A stretch of DNA of 64,000 nt from Sceloporus undulatus (lineage: Eukaryota > Chordata > Lepidosauria > Squamata > Phrynosomatidae), in the NCBI RefSeq assembly GCF_019175285.1, contig NC_056527.1, positions 110,409,836-110,473,835 of the forward strand, given 5' to 3'. Both the position numbers and the translations under genes were made by a program. Every line of letters starts with the position of its first letter. Position 1 is the first letter of the stretch. Under the pieces are notes generated by a model. The model had not been told where the DNA came from. It saw only the letters and a program-made list of their open reading frames with translations, and searched no databases. This document shows, piece after piece, positions 10,001 to 21,213 of this stretch.

Positions 10001-12757
10001 GATTTACAAGAGATTTTTTGGGGGGAAATGGCTTGAGAAAAAAGTTGTCTTCCACACAGGTTTAATCTGAAGTGCTTTCTTTTCTGTGCCACAGTTCTCT
10101 CCCTCAAAAATATTTTTGGTTTTGTTTGAGGGAAAAGTTTTGCCATCTGAAAAAAATATTCAAAAAATTTGCAAAAACTCTCACACATTTCACTGAACAG
10201 GAAGAAAAGTTTTGAAATTATTTGTTCTTGCATACAAGAAAGAAAGATCTCCAAAATGTTTAAGCAACAATTTCCTTGTGGTTACTCTTAGATGCCACCC
10301 AGTTCCACCTGTGTTGAGAGCTGCTATCCTGGACAGAGCATGTTAGTCCAACTGGGAAAGCAAGTCTGTTGCTATGATTGTGTTGAGTGTCCCAAAGGGA
10401 GGATTTCAGTCCAATGGGGTAAGTGAAGATCTTTAAATTCAGTTGAATTAAACTAAACTGTTTTTGTTGCACACAAATTGATAAAGATATTTCCTAACAG
10501 AAAAAGTGTGAACAGGGGAAAAAGAGAAGCAATACAAGATTGCCAGGTTAGGAGCGTCCCAGGACCTGAGAACTGAGGGCAAAAATCTAGGGGACTTGGA
10601 AAGAACCTAGTGGTCCTACAAGGGATAGTTCCTGTTGATGTCAAAGGGAGTGGACCTATGTGGAGTAAGCCTGAAGCAAAGTCTAAAGGTCGTAAAGGTG
10701 GAACTGTAGTAATCTATTGTGATTTTATTCCTCTGAGTAGGGTTTTTGTTCGTATACTGCCAGTCTGGCTACTCAATAGTCTCAATTCCTGAGCTATGAA
10801 GGGTGGTGTCAGCATTAGTTTTGGAGTTCTTTCACCTAGTAGTGCTGAGGGACATCATTATCGATGTTGAGCCCACTCTGTTAAGATTGGTGGAAAAATT
10901 CATGGAATATATGTCATCTATGGGTCTGACCCAAACAGTATTTTCCACCCACCCGATGCTGCTGGTCACACTTTGGCACTTGTTTTCTGTTGTGGTGGGA
11001 TCATATGATCTTGATGTACAGGACCTTTCCATGGTTCTCTCATCATGGAGAGATCACTACTTGCCCAGGTTCAGACATTTTGGAACTCAGATACATCCAG
11101 CAGATGCTGGTTCTTCTCTCTTTCTGAGGCCAGGGTAGTGGCAGTTAGGATGGAAGGGGAGGCTTTTCATTTGTTGCTGGGCCTAGCCCTGATGGAGCTG
11201 TGTCTGCCTCTTTTTCTTCCCTTCTGAGGCCAGGCAGTGGGATGGATGGAGGCCCTTTCATCTGCTGCTGAGGTTAGGCATGAGGGAGATGTGCCTGTCC
11301 CTTCTTTTCTTCCTCAGAACCTATGGCAGTGGGAGGTGGGATAGCGGGAATCTTTAAAAAACCAAACCAAACCAAACCCTATTCCCATATATATTTTGAA
11401 TATTCTTACAATTTTCTGTACACCACTAAAAAGAGTCAGCCTAAATGTCACTGGAGTTGTCTCCGGGGGATCCTCTGCCAGTGTCACCTTCATTACTGCT
11501 GTTGCCCAGTAGCTTCCCTTCTCAGGTTTCTCTGCTGTGCTCCCCATAGGAACTATCAGTTGTCTTCTGCTGGAGGAGTTGTTACTTCATAGATATATAT
11601 TTGACACATTTAGCCCATCTCTGCAATAAAAGCCTATCTGATTGGGGAATATTTCTACCAATATGCCAAGCTAACCTCAACGGAGAGTAAAATCACACCA
11701 ATTTAGAAAGTGAGAAATTAACAAACATTTATTATTCCATAAGTTCAAAAGTACATGCTCATGAAAGAAGACAATTAAGGTACTGTAAATAAAAATAGAG
11801 ATGCTTTTTGTATTGTGAAAATAACAAAACTTATTATTTCTTTCAGATGCAGAAGAATGCAAGAGGTGTCCAGATGATCAATATCCAAACAAGAATCAAG
11901 ACCGATGTGTTCCTAAAGACATATCCTACTTATCTTATGAGGAGTCCTTGGGATCAGTTCTGGCTTCCCTGACTCTTTTCCATTGTGTGACCACTGTTGT
12001 GGTCCTATGGTGCTTCATTCAGTATCACAGTACACCTATTGTCAAAGCCAGTAATTGGAACATTACCTGTACATTGCTCTCTTCTCTGTTGTTCTGCTTC
12101 CTCTGCTCTTTCTTATTCATTGGGAAGCCTGGGGAGATTGTCTGCCTTCTCAGACAAACTGTCTTTGCCATTGTTTTCTCCACTGCTATTGCTTGTGTAT
12201 TAGCCAAAACCATCACTGTGGTTTTGGCCTTCATGGCTACCAAGCCAGGCAATAGGATCAGGAAATGGGTTGGGATGAGACTTGCAGTGCTGGTTATCAT
12301 TTTCTCTTCTCTTATTCAAGTCAGTATTTGTATTGTGTGGTTGGCCACATCTCCCCCTTTCTTAGAGTTGGATGTAGACTCTCAGGTAGATCAGATTATT
12401 ATGCAATGCAACGAAGGCTCAGGATTCATGTTTTATGTTGTCCTGGGCTACATGGGACTACTGGCCATCATTAGCTTTATGGTAGCTTTCTTTGCCCGGA
12501 AATTGCCTGATAGTTATAATGAAGCCAAGCTCATCACCTTCAGCATGTTGGTGTTCTGTACTGTTTGGGTGTCCTTTGTGCCAACATATCTAAGCATGAA
12601 GGGGAAATATATGGTAGCTGTGGAGATCTTCTCCATCTTGGCTTCTAGTGGTGGGTTGTTGGGCTGCATCTTTCTTCCTAAATTGTACATTATTGTGGTA
12701 AGGTCTGACCTGAACACCAGGGACCAGTTAAGAAGGAAGAAGGATGGTTATAGTTAG
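4173..12757 (+). CDS. V2R-A, vomeronasal type-2 receptor, intact, 6 exons
   Basis: Join of 4173-4393, 6109-6400, 8143-8997, 9550-9762, 10292-10418 and 11847-12757: 2619 nt, 872 aa. All introns are GT/AG with phases 2,0,0,0,1. Layout: signal peptide 1-~28 with a six-leucine core; Venus-flytrap ligand-binding domain ~40-515; cysteine-rich NCD3G linker ~530-592 with nine cysteines; seven-transmembrane domain ~604-850; short basic tail. The TM3 and extracellular-loop-2 cysteines (CLLRQT, MQCNEG) that form the class C disulfide are present. Family knowledge: a pheromone/chemosignal GPCR of vomeronasal sensory neurons, coupled to G-alpha-o. Exon 4 is 15 nt shorter than in C, D and F, in frame. Start chosen because all five first exons align at this ATG. 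It groups with V2R-C by exon 3 and exon 5 sequence. Other class C GPCRs (CaSR, taste) are less likely given the exon sequence and the clustering. Confidence 0.95.
4589..4805. mobile_element. palindromic MITE in V2R-A intron 1
   Basis: Ends are inverted copies built around ACTACAGAAATAATTCAGTT, and the interior holds GGAATCCTGGGAACTGTAGTTT and its inverse. The same family occurs at 25.2-26.3, 28.5 and 54.3 kb. Non-coding and non-autonomous; transposase source unknown. Confidence 0.6.
5166..5300. repeat. dispersed GATCTTGTAGCA repeat
   Basis: Holds GGGATCTTGTAGCATCTTTG and TTTTGCAGACTTGAGCCTAC. Related copies lie near 25.12, 54.2, 54.55 and 56.49 kb, the last as a hairpin. I cannot assign the family. 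Confidence 0.4.
6109..6400 (+). CDS. V2R-A exon 2
   Basis: 292 nt from acceptor TTGCAG to donor GTATGT. Encodes [20 protein letters not shown] through [22 protein letters not shown], lobe 1 of the flytrap domain, with NVT as a possible N-glycosylation site. Confidence 0.94.
6953..7016. repeat. (TATC)n microsatellite
   Basis: About 16 tandem TATC units run directly into the gap, so the true length is unknown. Confidence 0.95.
7017..7026. other. assembly gap (10 N)
   Basis: Ten Ns at the end of the TATC tract; the missing length is probably a placeholder. Confidence 0.98.
8143..8997 (+). CDS. V2R-A exon 3
   Basis: 855 nt, 285 codons, opening LSYGAFDPV and closing HPWQ before donor GTAACC. 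Carries [28 protein letters not shown] and [20 protein letters not shown]: lobe 2 and return to lobe 1 of the ligand-binding domain. Confidence 0.95.
9550..9762 (+). CDS. V2R-A exon 4 (five codons short)
   Basis: 213 nt against 228 in the sister genes. [20 protein letters not shown] opens it. The missing five codons lie between MDP and AFTINRSA, where V2R-C reads [15 protein letters not shown]. The frame is kept. Confidence 0.94.
10292..10418 (+). CDS. V2R-A exon 5
   Basis: 127 nt. Six of the nine NCD3G cysteines are here ([16 protein letters not shown]). Ends in phase 1; the first G of the Asp codon is completed by exon 6. Confidence 0.94.
11119..11315. repeat. two-copy ~100-bp tandem repeat in V2R-A intron 5
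   Basis: Two adjacent units both start TTCTGAGGCCAGG and end in TCTTCC. No function seen. Confidence 0.5.
11847..12757 (+). CDS. V2R-A exon 6, seven-TM domain
   Basis: 911 nt ending at TAG. Last three linker cysteines, seven hydrophobic segments, and the V2R hallmark [19 protein letters not shown] in TM6. C-terminus RRKKDGYS. Confidence 0.95.
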
Positions 12758-12956
12758 GTCTGTCATATTTTCAAAATAACATTGACTGATAGTTACAATT
12801 TTTTTAAAATGAGGCAGCATGGTAGTACTGCGCAACAACACAACATAGGTTTGACTGTTTGGAAGTGAGAATTGACATGATTGTGTCTTTGGAGATTAGC
12901 GCACAGCTAAAAAAAGCAAATTACTGCTGCTGAATTTAATTCTAATTCACGATGTA

Positions 12957-13128
12957 TCCTGATATCATCACATGGATTTTTGCTGCTGATGCCACTGGCT
13001 GGATGCAACCCGAGAAAGTTCTGGCTAGAATCAGGGTTTAGCCAGCCGGAGCCCTCCTGGAAGCGGGGATGGACACGGGATGCACCTGGGTGGCAGAATG
13101 GGTGGCCAAATCCATCTGATATCATCAG
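12957..13128. repeat. inverted-repeat (MITE-like) element
   Basis: TCCTGATATCATCACATGGA at the left is inverted at the right (TCCATCTGATATCATCAGGA). A short palindromic, non-coding element; family unknown. The flank to 13.7 kb holds nothing else I can name. Confidence 0.4.
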
Positions 13129-13761
13129 GATGCTGCCTTATTTAAGATTTAAGCCAGCTAGAAGTAAGCCGGTTTTACAAGCAATGTGATAAGCTCCAGA
13201 GTTTAGCTTTTGATTTGAAAAAAAATGGCCATTGAAGCAACTTACAGGAGCCAAATTCAACACTGGAAGCAACAGGAATCCATTTTGATAGAAAAGTCCA
13301 TGTGATAAAATCAGCTTAATTTCTGAATTTTCACCCATTTCAGAAGAGGTAAGTCGGGGATCTGAGGCTATGCAATGTCTTTGAAGCCAACCCTAATTAG
13401 TTCTGTATTAGCTATTTTTTGTCAGGACCATGTTGAAACAGGTCTGATAAAATGACAATGATGTGGCCACTAGGTGAAGCTGTTGTGCAAGTTATTTACA
13501 GCTCTAGTGACAGTTATATGTGTGAGTATTTAAACAGTGCATCATTGGAATGTTGATGCAACTGTCAACTGTCATTGTCAACTGTCCCATGACAACAATT
13601 TTATGCCCCAACAATTTTAACTTCTCAGTATGTATGATATTTCACAGAAACAAGGATGTACGGGGTCTGTTACCAAAGGTTTAAATTTTCAGAATAAAAT
13701 GGGTAGATATGGAGGCAGCCATTTCCCTAAATGTTTCTGGTTTGAATCACTGGGGCTAATA

Positions 13762-14322
13762 TATATTGACTTGTTTTATAATCAGATAAATGTCACCCTT
13801 GTGTCTGGTGATGTTCAGTCTCTGGCGGGTTTATGAATTATTTTGGAGTCATCTGAAATTTCACAGATGATCTCACTTGGGAGGGTGTGGATTATAACTG
13901 CTCAGTGAGATTTCACAGCTATAAACACAGAGGGAAAATTCACCCACAAGGCTTTCAGTGGCACCTTGTCATTTAGACTCCACACAAATGTGGTGCCAGG
14001 ATTTCAATAATTTATTGAAAGAGTAAACCCTTTCCAGTTGACCTTTTACTATCTCTCTGAATTTTGGTGCCAGGCTTTCCAATGTTCACTCTACAAGTAT
14101 AAGCTGTATTGGGCAGATGAAAAAAATTGTACTGGAGAGGAGACTCTGGGGAGCCTCCCTGGACCTGTCTTTGAAATGGGACTGTCTGGCCAGAGCTACA
14201 ATATCTACAATGGTGTGTATGTTGTGGCACATGGTCTCCATGCCATGCTTTTACTGAGAGCCAAACAGAAAACAATGAAAAAGGGAAAGAAATGGAACCT
14301 GTGCAAACTTCAGCCATGGCAG
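13762..14322 (+). pseudogene. V2R-B, orphan exon 3 relic
   Basis: The 3' two thirds of a V2R exon 3, best matching A and C ([16 protein letters not shown], then [20 protein letters not shown] and QPWQ before a good donor GTAATC). In-frame stops are visible at 13834-13836, in the CTCAGTGAGATTT stretch and in the TTTCAATAATTT stretch. The 5' part of the exon and all other exons are absent. Most of its 3' half is still open, so decay is moderate. Confidence 0.9.
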
Positions 14323-14384
14323 GTAATCACAAAGATTTCTTTCCACAAATAAACTGTGAAAACACTGGAGATTAGTGCATTGCT

Positions 14385-14690
14385 TTTAAAGTGCCTTATT
14401 CCTGATGGGATAAAGGCATATTTAATTTTAAAACCAGACTTTATTGCATTCACTGGTGGCCAGGCGAATACAACTCGTATGCAGCCCAGATCCCAGTCGC
14501 ACTTATACAGTGGCTTTGCAACAATGGCAAATCTCATATTTGAGAAGCCACTGCATAAATGTGGCTAGGATCTGGGCTGGATACTGTTGCATTCACCTGG
14601 TCACCAGCGAGTGTGATAACACCTGGTTTTAAAATGAAATGCATATTTATCCCACTAGGGATAAAGCGCTTTAAAAGCAATGTGATAATG
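14385..14690. mobile_element. palindromic MITE (GCATTCACTGGTGGCC family)
   Basis: The left half (ATTGCATTCACTGGTGGCCA and AGCCCAGATCC) is mirrored on the right (ATCTGGGCT and TTGCATTCACCTGGTCACC). Relatives sit in intron 5 of V2R-D and F and near 56.7 kb. Confidence 0.55.
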
Positions 14691-15241
14691 TCCACTGTGA
14701 GATACAGAGCTTTTATTAACTAGTTAATTTAGGGTTCAAACAGATTGGTTAAAAGGGCTGCCGTTAGGCTGCATTGGGGGCATGACTTTTACATGATGCA
14801 CATGGTGGAAGCTGAGATAAGCCTGCCCCCCCCCAACACTCCTTTTTGTCAGTCCGTTTCAGGACCATGGCTATAGCCCAGATTGGAACCAGGCGCATTC
14901 AATTGCCATGGTCCTGCAGTGACCTTTTGCTCGTCTGATTGAGGTCTTATCTAGGTCCCTGACCTATACAAATCAAGTCTATTTGGAACCCATTTTAGAT
15001 GAATTTCATACATTCATTGTCAGTGGTGGGCTCAGAAGCCAACAAATGACTTTCCCATCTGGAAAAAAACACCATTAATGTATTTGCAATGGCTATGAAT
15101 TGGAAAAATGAACAAAAGGTCCTAGTTTTAATTCAGTTCTTTCACACAAAACACTTAAATCAAATATTTTTACACTAAAATAGTGTTTTAAAAAACTGTC
15201 AGAGCACTGATCCAAAATCAATTTCGAGCTTGGGGGAAAGT

Positions 15242-17792
15242 AATAATAAATAAATAAACTTTTTATTTATATCCCGCTCCTTCCCAAGATCAGGGCGGCT
15301 TACAACAATAGATAAAAACAATTACATACAGTACAATAATAAAATCAAAGATTACATATACATTATGCAAAAAGAAAAATAGACAGACTAAAAGCCCCAT
15401 TAGCCCATCCTCTTTGCCACAGGAGAGGAGGGAGGCCCACAGGATTTTTTTAAGCGGGGAATGCCTGCTGGAATAGAAAGGTCTTTAGGTCCTTTCTGAA
15501 TTGGGCCAGGGAGGTAGCTGAGCGGAGCTCAGTGGGCAGCGTGTTCCAAAGGGCCGGGGCGGCGATGGAAAATGTCCTCCTCGTGGTGGAGGTAAGCCTG
15601 GCCCCAGGCACCTTCAGTAATTGCTGCCCAGATGTTCTGAGGGTGCGGGACGGAATGTACGGGGAGAGGCGGTCCTTCAGGTATCCTGGGCCCAAGCCAT
15701 TTAGGGCTTTATAGGTAATCACCAACGCCTTATATTGGGCCCGGAAGCGAATAGGCAGCCAATGAAGATCTTTCAACACCGGTGTTATATGGCTGGCCCT
15801 GGAGATGCCAGTGACCAGCCTGGCTGCCATATTCTGCACCATTTGTAGCTTCCGGGTTTGGTATAAGGGTTGCCCCATGTAGAGTACGTTGCAGAAATCC
15901 AATCTCGAGGTTACCAGAGCGTGTACTACAGTTTCAAGGTCCCTCTGGGCCAGGTATGGGCGCAGCTGGCGAATCAGCCGAAGCTGATAACAGGTGCTCT
16001 TGACCGTGGCGTTCACCTGAGCAGTCAGGTGAAGCGACGAGTCAAGGAGCACCCCCAGACTGCGCACGGAGTCCTTTACAGGGAGCGTGACCCCATTCAG
16101 GACAGGTGGAACCACCGCCATTCCTGGACCAGGGGAACATATCACAAGTACCTCCGTTTTCTCTGGATTCAGCTTGAGTCGGTTTTCCCTCATCCAGCCC
16201 ATTACTGACTCTAGACAGGCCACGAGAGGAGAGACGCCATCCTCAGTCACTGCATCAGTCGGAGACATAGAGAAAATGATTTGGGTGTCATCAGCGTACT
16301 GATAACCCCGCGCCCCATGTCTCCGGATGATCTCTCCCAGCGGTTTCATGTAAATGTTAAATAGCATGGGAGACAGAATGGCTCCCTGAGGGACCCCAGT
16401 TGTAAGGGCCCGCTCATCAGAGCACACGTCTCCCAGCTGCACCATCTGGGACCGCCCGGAGAGGTAGGACCGGAACCACTGGAGCGCAGTGCCCCCGATT
16501 CCCACCTCTGCCAGGCGTCCCAGAAGGATACCATGGTCTATGATATCGAAAGCCGCTGAGATGTCCAAGAGCACCAACAGGGACATGCTTCCCCTGTCGA
16601 TGCCCAGACGGAGATCATCGACCAAGGCGACCATGGCCGTCTCAACCCCGTAACCCGCCCGGAAGCCAGTTTGAAATGGGTCTAGATAATCCATTTCATC
16701 CAAGACCGCCTGAAGCTGGATTGCAACCGCCCTCTCGATCACCTTACCCAAAAATGGCAACAGCGAGACTGGCCAATAATTGTTATGTACCAGGGGGTCG
16801 AGGGAGGGCTTTTTTAAATAAAGGTTTTACAGTGGCCAATTTTAATTCCGATGGAAATTGCCCATCCCTCAAAGATGTATTAATAATCCGGCGTAACAAT
16901 AAAGTTACCGCCGGTCCCCCCTGGGCCGCTAACCATGAGGGGCAGGGATCGAGAAAGCAGGTTGTCTTCCGAACACTTCCGAGGATCTTGTCCACATCAT
17001 CGGTACTCACCAACTCAAACTGATCCAGTTTAATGGAGTCCACGGAGGCTCTGGATGCCTCTACCCTAGGTTCTGCTTGAATGTTGGCATGAAGACCTTT
17101 GCTTATGCGAGAGGTTTTAGCCACGAAAAAGTCGTTAAATTTGTCACAGCAGGCCTTAGAAGGTTCAAGGATCTGGTTCAGGGCACGAGGGAGCTGAGTT
17201 AGCTCCCTGACCACCCTGAACAACTCTGCCGGACGCGACTCCGCGGACGCGACACGAGCACCATAGAACGAATTCTTTGCTGCTCGTATCGCCTCTCCGT
17301 AGTCCTCTAACAGTTGGTCTAGGAGAGCCTTGTCGTCTAAGCGAAGGTGTTTCCGCCAACGGTACTCTAGCCGTCTCAGTTCCCGCTTCCTTGCCCGGAG
17401 ATCTTCCGTATACCAGGGCTTGCGCTTGGAAGCAGGCCTGAGAGGGCGCTTGGGAGCGATACTGTGTATAGCCCTTGAGAGACCGGTATTCCAAATACCG
17501 GTGAGGGCATCAACAGAGTCGCCGTCGCTTCCAACCATGAACCCCTCTAAGGCTTCCTGGAACCTTTTGGGTTCCATCAGCCTTCAAGGGTGGACCATCC
17601 TAACAGGTCCACCACCCCCGAGGGGGATCTGGGTAGAGACCTTGATTTTAGCCTCCACCAGGAAATGATCCGTCCATGAAAGGGAGGAAATATTAGTTAT
17701 TTCCGTCCACGGATTTTCCGCACCCGAACAGAAGACCAAATCGAGAGTATTACCCGCACAATGCGTAGGACCCTCTATCAGCTGGGACAGGT
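15242..17792 (-). mobile_element. L2-type LINE, 5'-truncated, near-open endonuclease/RT frame
   Basis: Minus-strand reading. The endonuclease end has GPTHCAGNTLDLVF. The linker and first RT part occupy 17577-16783, and the RT with thumb/C-terminus 16760-15450 (436 codons: FQTGFRAGYGVETA, LDISAAFDIIDH, GVPQGAILSP, YQYADDTQ). The 3'UTR has the AAGCCGCCCTGATC...ATATAAATA end typical of reptile L2/CR1 families. Two lesions are visible: an in-frame TGA at 17586-17584, and one extra base in an A-tract (six T on the plus strand at 16810-16815) that shifts the frame before PSLDPLVHNNYWP. The N-terminal endonuclease is missing. GC content is much higher than the neighbourhood, which suggests a young insertion. 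Confidence 0.88.
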
Positions 17793-18082
17793 TTTTTCTA
17801 GTGTTTTTTCTAGTGTTTCAAAAGTCATCTGTTATTTTTGCTTCCTAACATTTTTGCTACCATCTACTCTGGTGTAGAAAGTGGCTTTGGTGGGGTAGGA
17901 AAGCTGTTGTCTATCTTTCTTCTGTTATCCAAGGATCTCATATCATTCAGAGTTTCAGATATGGAAATGTACTATGCTTTATTCAATAACTCAATAATTC
18001 TGTAAGTCAGCTGCTTAATTTTCTCTCCCCCCCCATTGGCTCCCAGGCACTGGACTGTACCCCCAATTACTTCGGCCTGATA

Positions 18083-18397
18083 CAGATGGGTGAGAAGTAG
18101 CGTGATGTTAGGGTTTGGGAGCATGCAGCAACCCTAATACATATGGGCAGCACCATCTAGACACAGTGCCACCCACATGGCACACGCATCCGTGATGTGT
18201 CTTGTGCAACGCGTCCTAATGCCGCGGTGCACAAGACACATCACCGCAATGCCCCAGGGTGCAAATGGTGCCTTGGCGTCATCATGGGAAGGAGATCCAT
18301 TTCAAATCTACTTTTTGGGGCAGATCGTTGTCATAGCCATGCAGTTGCCATGGCAAAGAGCTGGCTGCCCCTTTCTTCTAATCTGTACCGGGCCTTT
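18083..18397. mobile_element. Harbinger-like MITE
   Basis: Ends GGCCTGATACAGATGGGT and (reverse) GGCCCGGTACAGATTAG resemble the GGCCTGTTACAGAC termini of the elements at 18.66 and 47.06 kb. GC-rich, non-coding interior. Confidence 0.45.
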
Positions 18398-18654
18398 GAT
18401 ACTCATTCCTGAGCTTGGAAAAGTAAACATTATTATTACTGGTGTTTCCAAATTTATTCAGTTACTCAATGTAATGTTTTTTGTTGCTGCTTTGCTTGGT
18501 TCAGAAAGCTGCTACAAAAGGGTGGAGACTGGCTGCAAACTCCATTTTATCAATGTTTGATCCTAGGTATGGGAACTCTTTAACTATTTCAATTTCTTCC
18601 ATGTCTAGGGTAAACTTATGTATTTCTACCATGGTCATTATTTTTGTATTCTTT

Positions 18655-18879
18655 GGCCTGTTACAGACTGCCAAAATAAAGCTGCTTCGGGTCTCTTTGG
18701 AGGTATGCTACTTAAATGATGCATGGGTCCTAAGAGCCTGGAGGTCGCGCCAAAGCATTCCTAAGCACTGGAGTGCGGCTTTGGTGCAGCTTCCGGATTC
18801 TTAGGATGCATGCATCATTTAAACAGCATACCTCCAAAGAGACCCGAAGCAGCTTTATTTTGGCAGTCTGTAACAGGCC
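18655..18879. mobile_element. Harbinger-like MITE, 225 bp, TTT target duplication
   Basis: Starts GGCCTGTTACAGACTGCC and ends with its inverse. ~48-bp inverted ends include AAAATAAAGCTGCTTCGGGT. TTT at 18652-18654 and 18880-18882. Same family, inverted, as the element that split V2R-E exon 1. Confidence 0.75.
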
Positions 18880-18911
18880 TTTATGTTCTGCCTTAGGTCA
18901 GGCTTTGCACT

Positions 18912-19576
18912 TACATCTTTTTTTAAATATCTTTATTAAAAAAATACTACAAATACATAAAACCATTATACAATAACTACAATCAGTCATGCATATAATA
19001 TATTAAAAATTACAAAATACTTCTTTCCCACCTTCTCTTGATCCATCTGTCTCTTTGTACACCATCTGAGGCACAGTACAGACTGCCCCAAAACGGTGGT
19101 CTGCACGCGCCTGTTTTTACTCCAGAGGGATGCTGCAGCTGCTAGACCGCACAACGTCCCTCTGGCGTAAAAAGAACTCGTTTTTCCATGTTGTTTTATT
19201 AGCACAAAGTTACATTGTGAGTGCGCCAATGGCACATTCTTGATGTAACAGATGCTCCGCAACGTGCAGATTTTATGCGTTCATTATGTGAAAATGGCGG
19301 CGGCTGTGTGGATGGAATGCTGCCATCAGGCCGCTGCCATTACATACTAGAGTTCTGGACTGTGTGGGTGCTGTGCGGTCCGGAACCCTAGTATTGCCAC
19401 CGCCACGCCCCTTTCGGCCCATCTCTCTTGGGCCTAAGACTTTTAAACATTCACCATTTTCCTTTCTCTTTCATCTCTCATTTCAATTTCACTTTCAAAT
19501 TACTTCTAACCTCCTATCCTATCCTATCCACCTATATTCTCCTCTCCTTCATACATACTACCTTTTGCTCTTTGTG
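18912..19576 (-). mobile_element. L1-like 3' end nested in BovB, itself carrying a GC-rich MITE
   Basis: Begins with a T-run followed by AT-rich 3'UTR-like sequence to ~19030. About 19070-19420 is a GC-rich insert (AGTACAGACTGCCCCAAAAC) resembling Harbinger-like MITEs. AT/pyrimidine-rich sequence follows. Family assignment is tentative. Confidence 0.4.
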
Positions 19577-20224
19577 CTTACATTTTTAACCTTCTGTAGT
19601 AGTTGTTCTAGATTTACAATATTTTCTGCTAGTGATATGGCATCATGTGCATATTTTAGAATGATGAAGTTCCTTCCTCATATTTTCACTCCTCCTTCTT
19701 CTGAATCTAAGTCTGCTATACTTATGATGTTGAACAAGTATGGTGATAGAATGCATCCTTGCCTGACTGCATTGCCAAGTGAGAACCAATCCGTTGCTTC
19801 AAAATTCTGTTCTGACAGTAGCCCCTTGACTTGATTTCAGATATCTCACAGGACTATCAGATGTAGTGGCACTCCCACATCCTTTTGAGACATCCACAGG
19901 TTTTTGTGATTTATACAATCAAATGTTTTGCTATTATCTATAAAATACATGGTGATTTTTTTCCTGGCATTCCATTGTGTGCTCCATTATCCATCATATG
20001 TTTGCAGTGTGGTCCCTAATGCCTCTTTCTTTTCTGATCCCTGCTTGTATTGCTAAGATTTCTCTCCATGTTTTTTTCTTGTGGGAAGAAATGTATTTGG
20101 TCATCCTTGTAGAAAAGAGAAATGTAGAACATTACAATACAAGGATTCTGGCGTTGGCAACGACTACAACTAATGTTTAGGTGGAATCTCTTTTCCTGTA
20201 TCCTGAATTCATTGCTCTATATTC

Positions 20225-20480
20225 TAATCTCTAGAGCAGCAGAAAACAAAGTTGATCCATCCTCAATATGACATCTCTTCAAATATTTAAACATGGCTAT
20301 CATGTCACCCTTTAACCTTCCCTTCTCCAGGCTAAACATACCCAGTTCCCTAAGCCACTCCTAATAGGACATGGTTTCCAGACTTTTCCTCATTTTGGCC
20401 AACCTCCTCTGGACACGCTCCAGGTTGCCCCCATGAATTATTGAATTGTGGTGCCCATAACTCAACACAGTATTCTGGGT
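20225..20480 (-). mobile_element. CR1 LINE fragment, minus strand
   Basis: Minus-strand inverse of the CR1 C-terminal region also seen at 40.8 kb ([18 protein letters not shown] equivalent). Frame decayed. Confidence 0.6.
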
Positions 20481-20722
20481 GACTCAGCTGAAGGCAACTT
20501 CTGATGTTCATGAGAAGGAGAGGGAAATATATGGGATATCTTCCATTTTCTACCATCTTACTGGTCCTGTGCCAATCTTTATGAATTCAGAAAGTTAGAC
20601 TAACTCTGCTACAGGCTACTCTCTCAATATTGTTTTCTATTCTGTTTGCTTGACCAGAAGCAGGCTATTCTCAATAGTAAGATAAGAAAAACACAGTTTC
20701 AAGAAAAGAGATATCTGTCTTG

Positions 20723-20747
20723 TAATTATTAAAATTACTGTGATCAG
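20723..20747 (+). promoter_or_regulatory. conserved V2R upstream block, gene C
   Basis: TAATTATTAAAAT then TACTGTGATCAG, starting 246 bp before the V2R-C ATG. A second shared block (TCAAAACAACTTG) lies nearer the ATG. Function inferred from conservation only. Confidence 0.6.
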
Positions 20748-20968
20748 GGCCGCAGCTCGTGGAAATCCCACAGAGCAATCAACTCTCGAATTATACCCTT
20801 GCAACCCATTGGTGGTATGATGTCCCGCATCAGTCTAGAAATACTCTTGTCAAAACAACTTGCTCCATTTTAGTCTAGGAGGTTAACTGGAGAAAGGCAT
20901 AGCTTTGTCATTCCAATTTTTCTGTGTCTTATGTGAAGACTTGATGGTGCCCAAAAGTTAAGCTGAAA

Positions 20969-21213
20969 ATGTTCATCTGGTTCCAGGCTGGCGAGATATT
21001 CACTTTCTGGCTGGTTTTCTTGCTGCTAGCATTGCATTATTCTTCCAGAAAGCATTTGGTCTCCTCCATGTGTAGTGAGACAATAAAAGCTCCAACTCAT
21101 CCATATGATCCTTCAAAAGAGATTTTCATTGGTGAATTTGTATCCATTTCACTTGGGAACTTCATTCTTCCAGATTTTCAGAAACACCCAGTGTCCTCAG
21201 GAACACCTTCTTA
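20969..21213 (+). CDS. V2R-C exon 1
   Basis: 245 nt; leader followed by [20 protein letters not shown]; phase-2 end before GTAAGT. Confidence 0.92.

Larger units (their letters stand above)
18555..19975 (-). mobile_element. BovB (RTE) LINE fragment with nested insertions
   Basis: Minus-strand homology to the BovB copies at 44.4 and 49.3 kb (ACCATGGTCATTATTTTTGT, and later GCATCCTTGCCTGACT as the inverse of RQGCILSP). The reading frame is decayed. It is split by a MITE (18655-18879) and by a second insertion (about 18912-19576). The flanks of the latter, TTTGCACTTACAT and TTTGTGCTTACAT, look like a diverged target duplication. Confidence 0.65.

Noticed and set aside
15870-16208. Plus-strand open frames across the L2
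   Set aside because: Shadows of the minus-strand RT frame.
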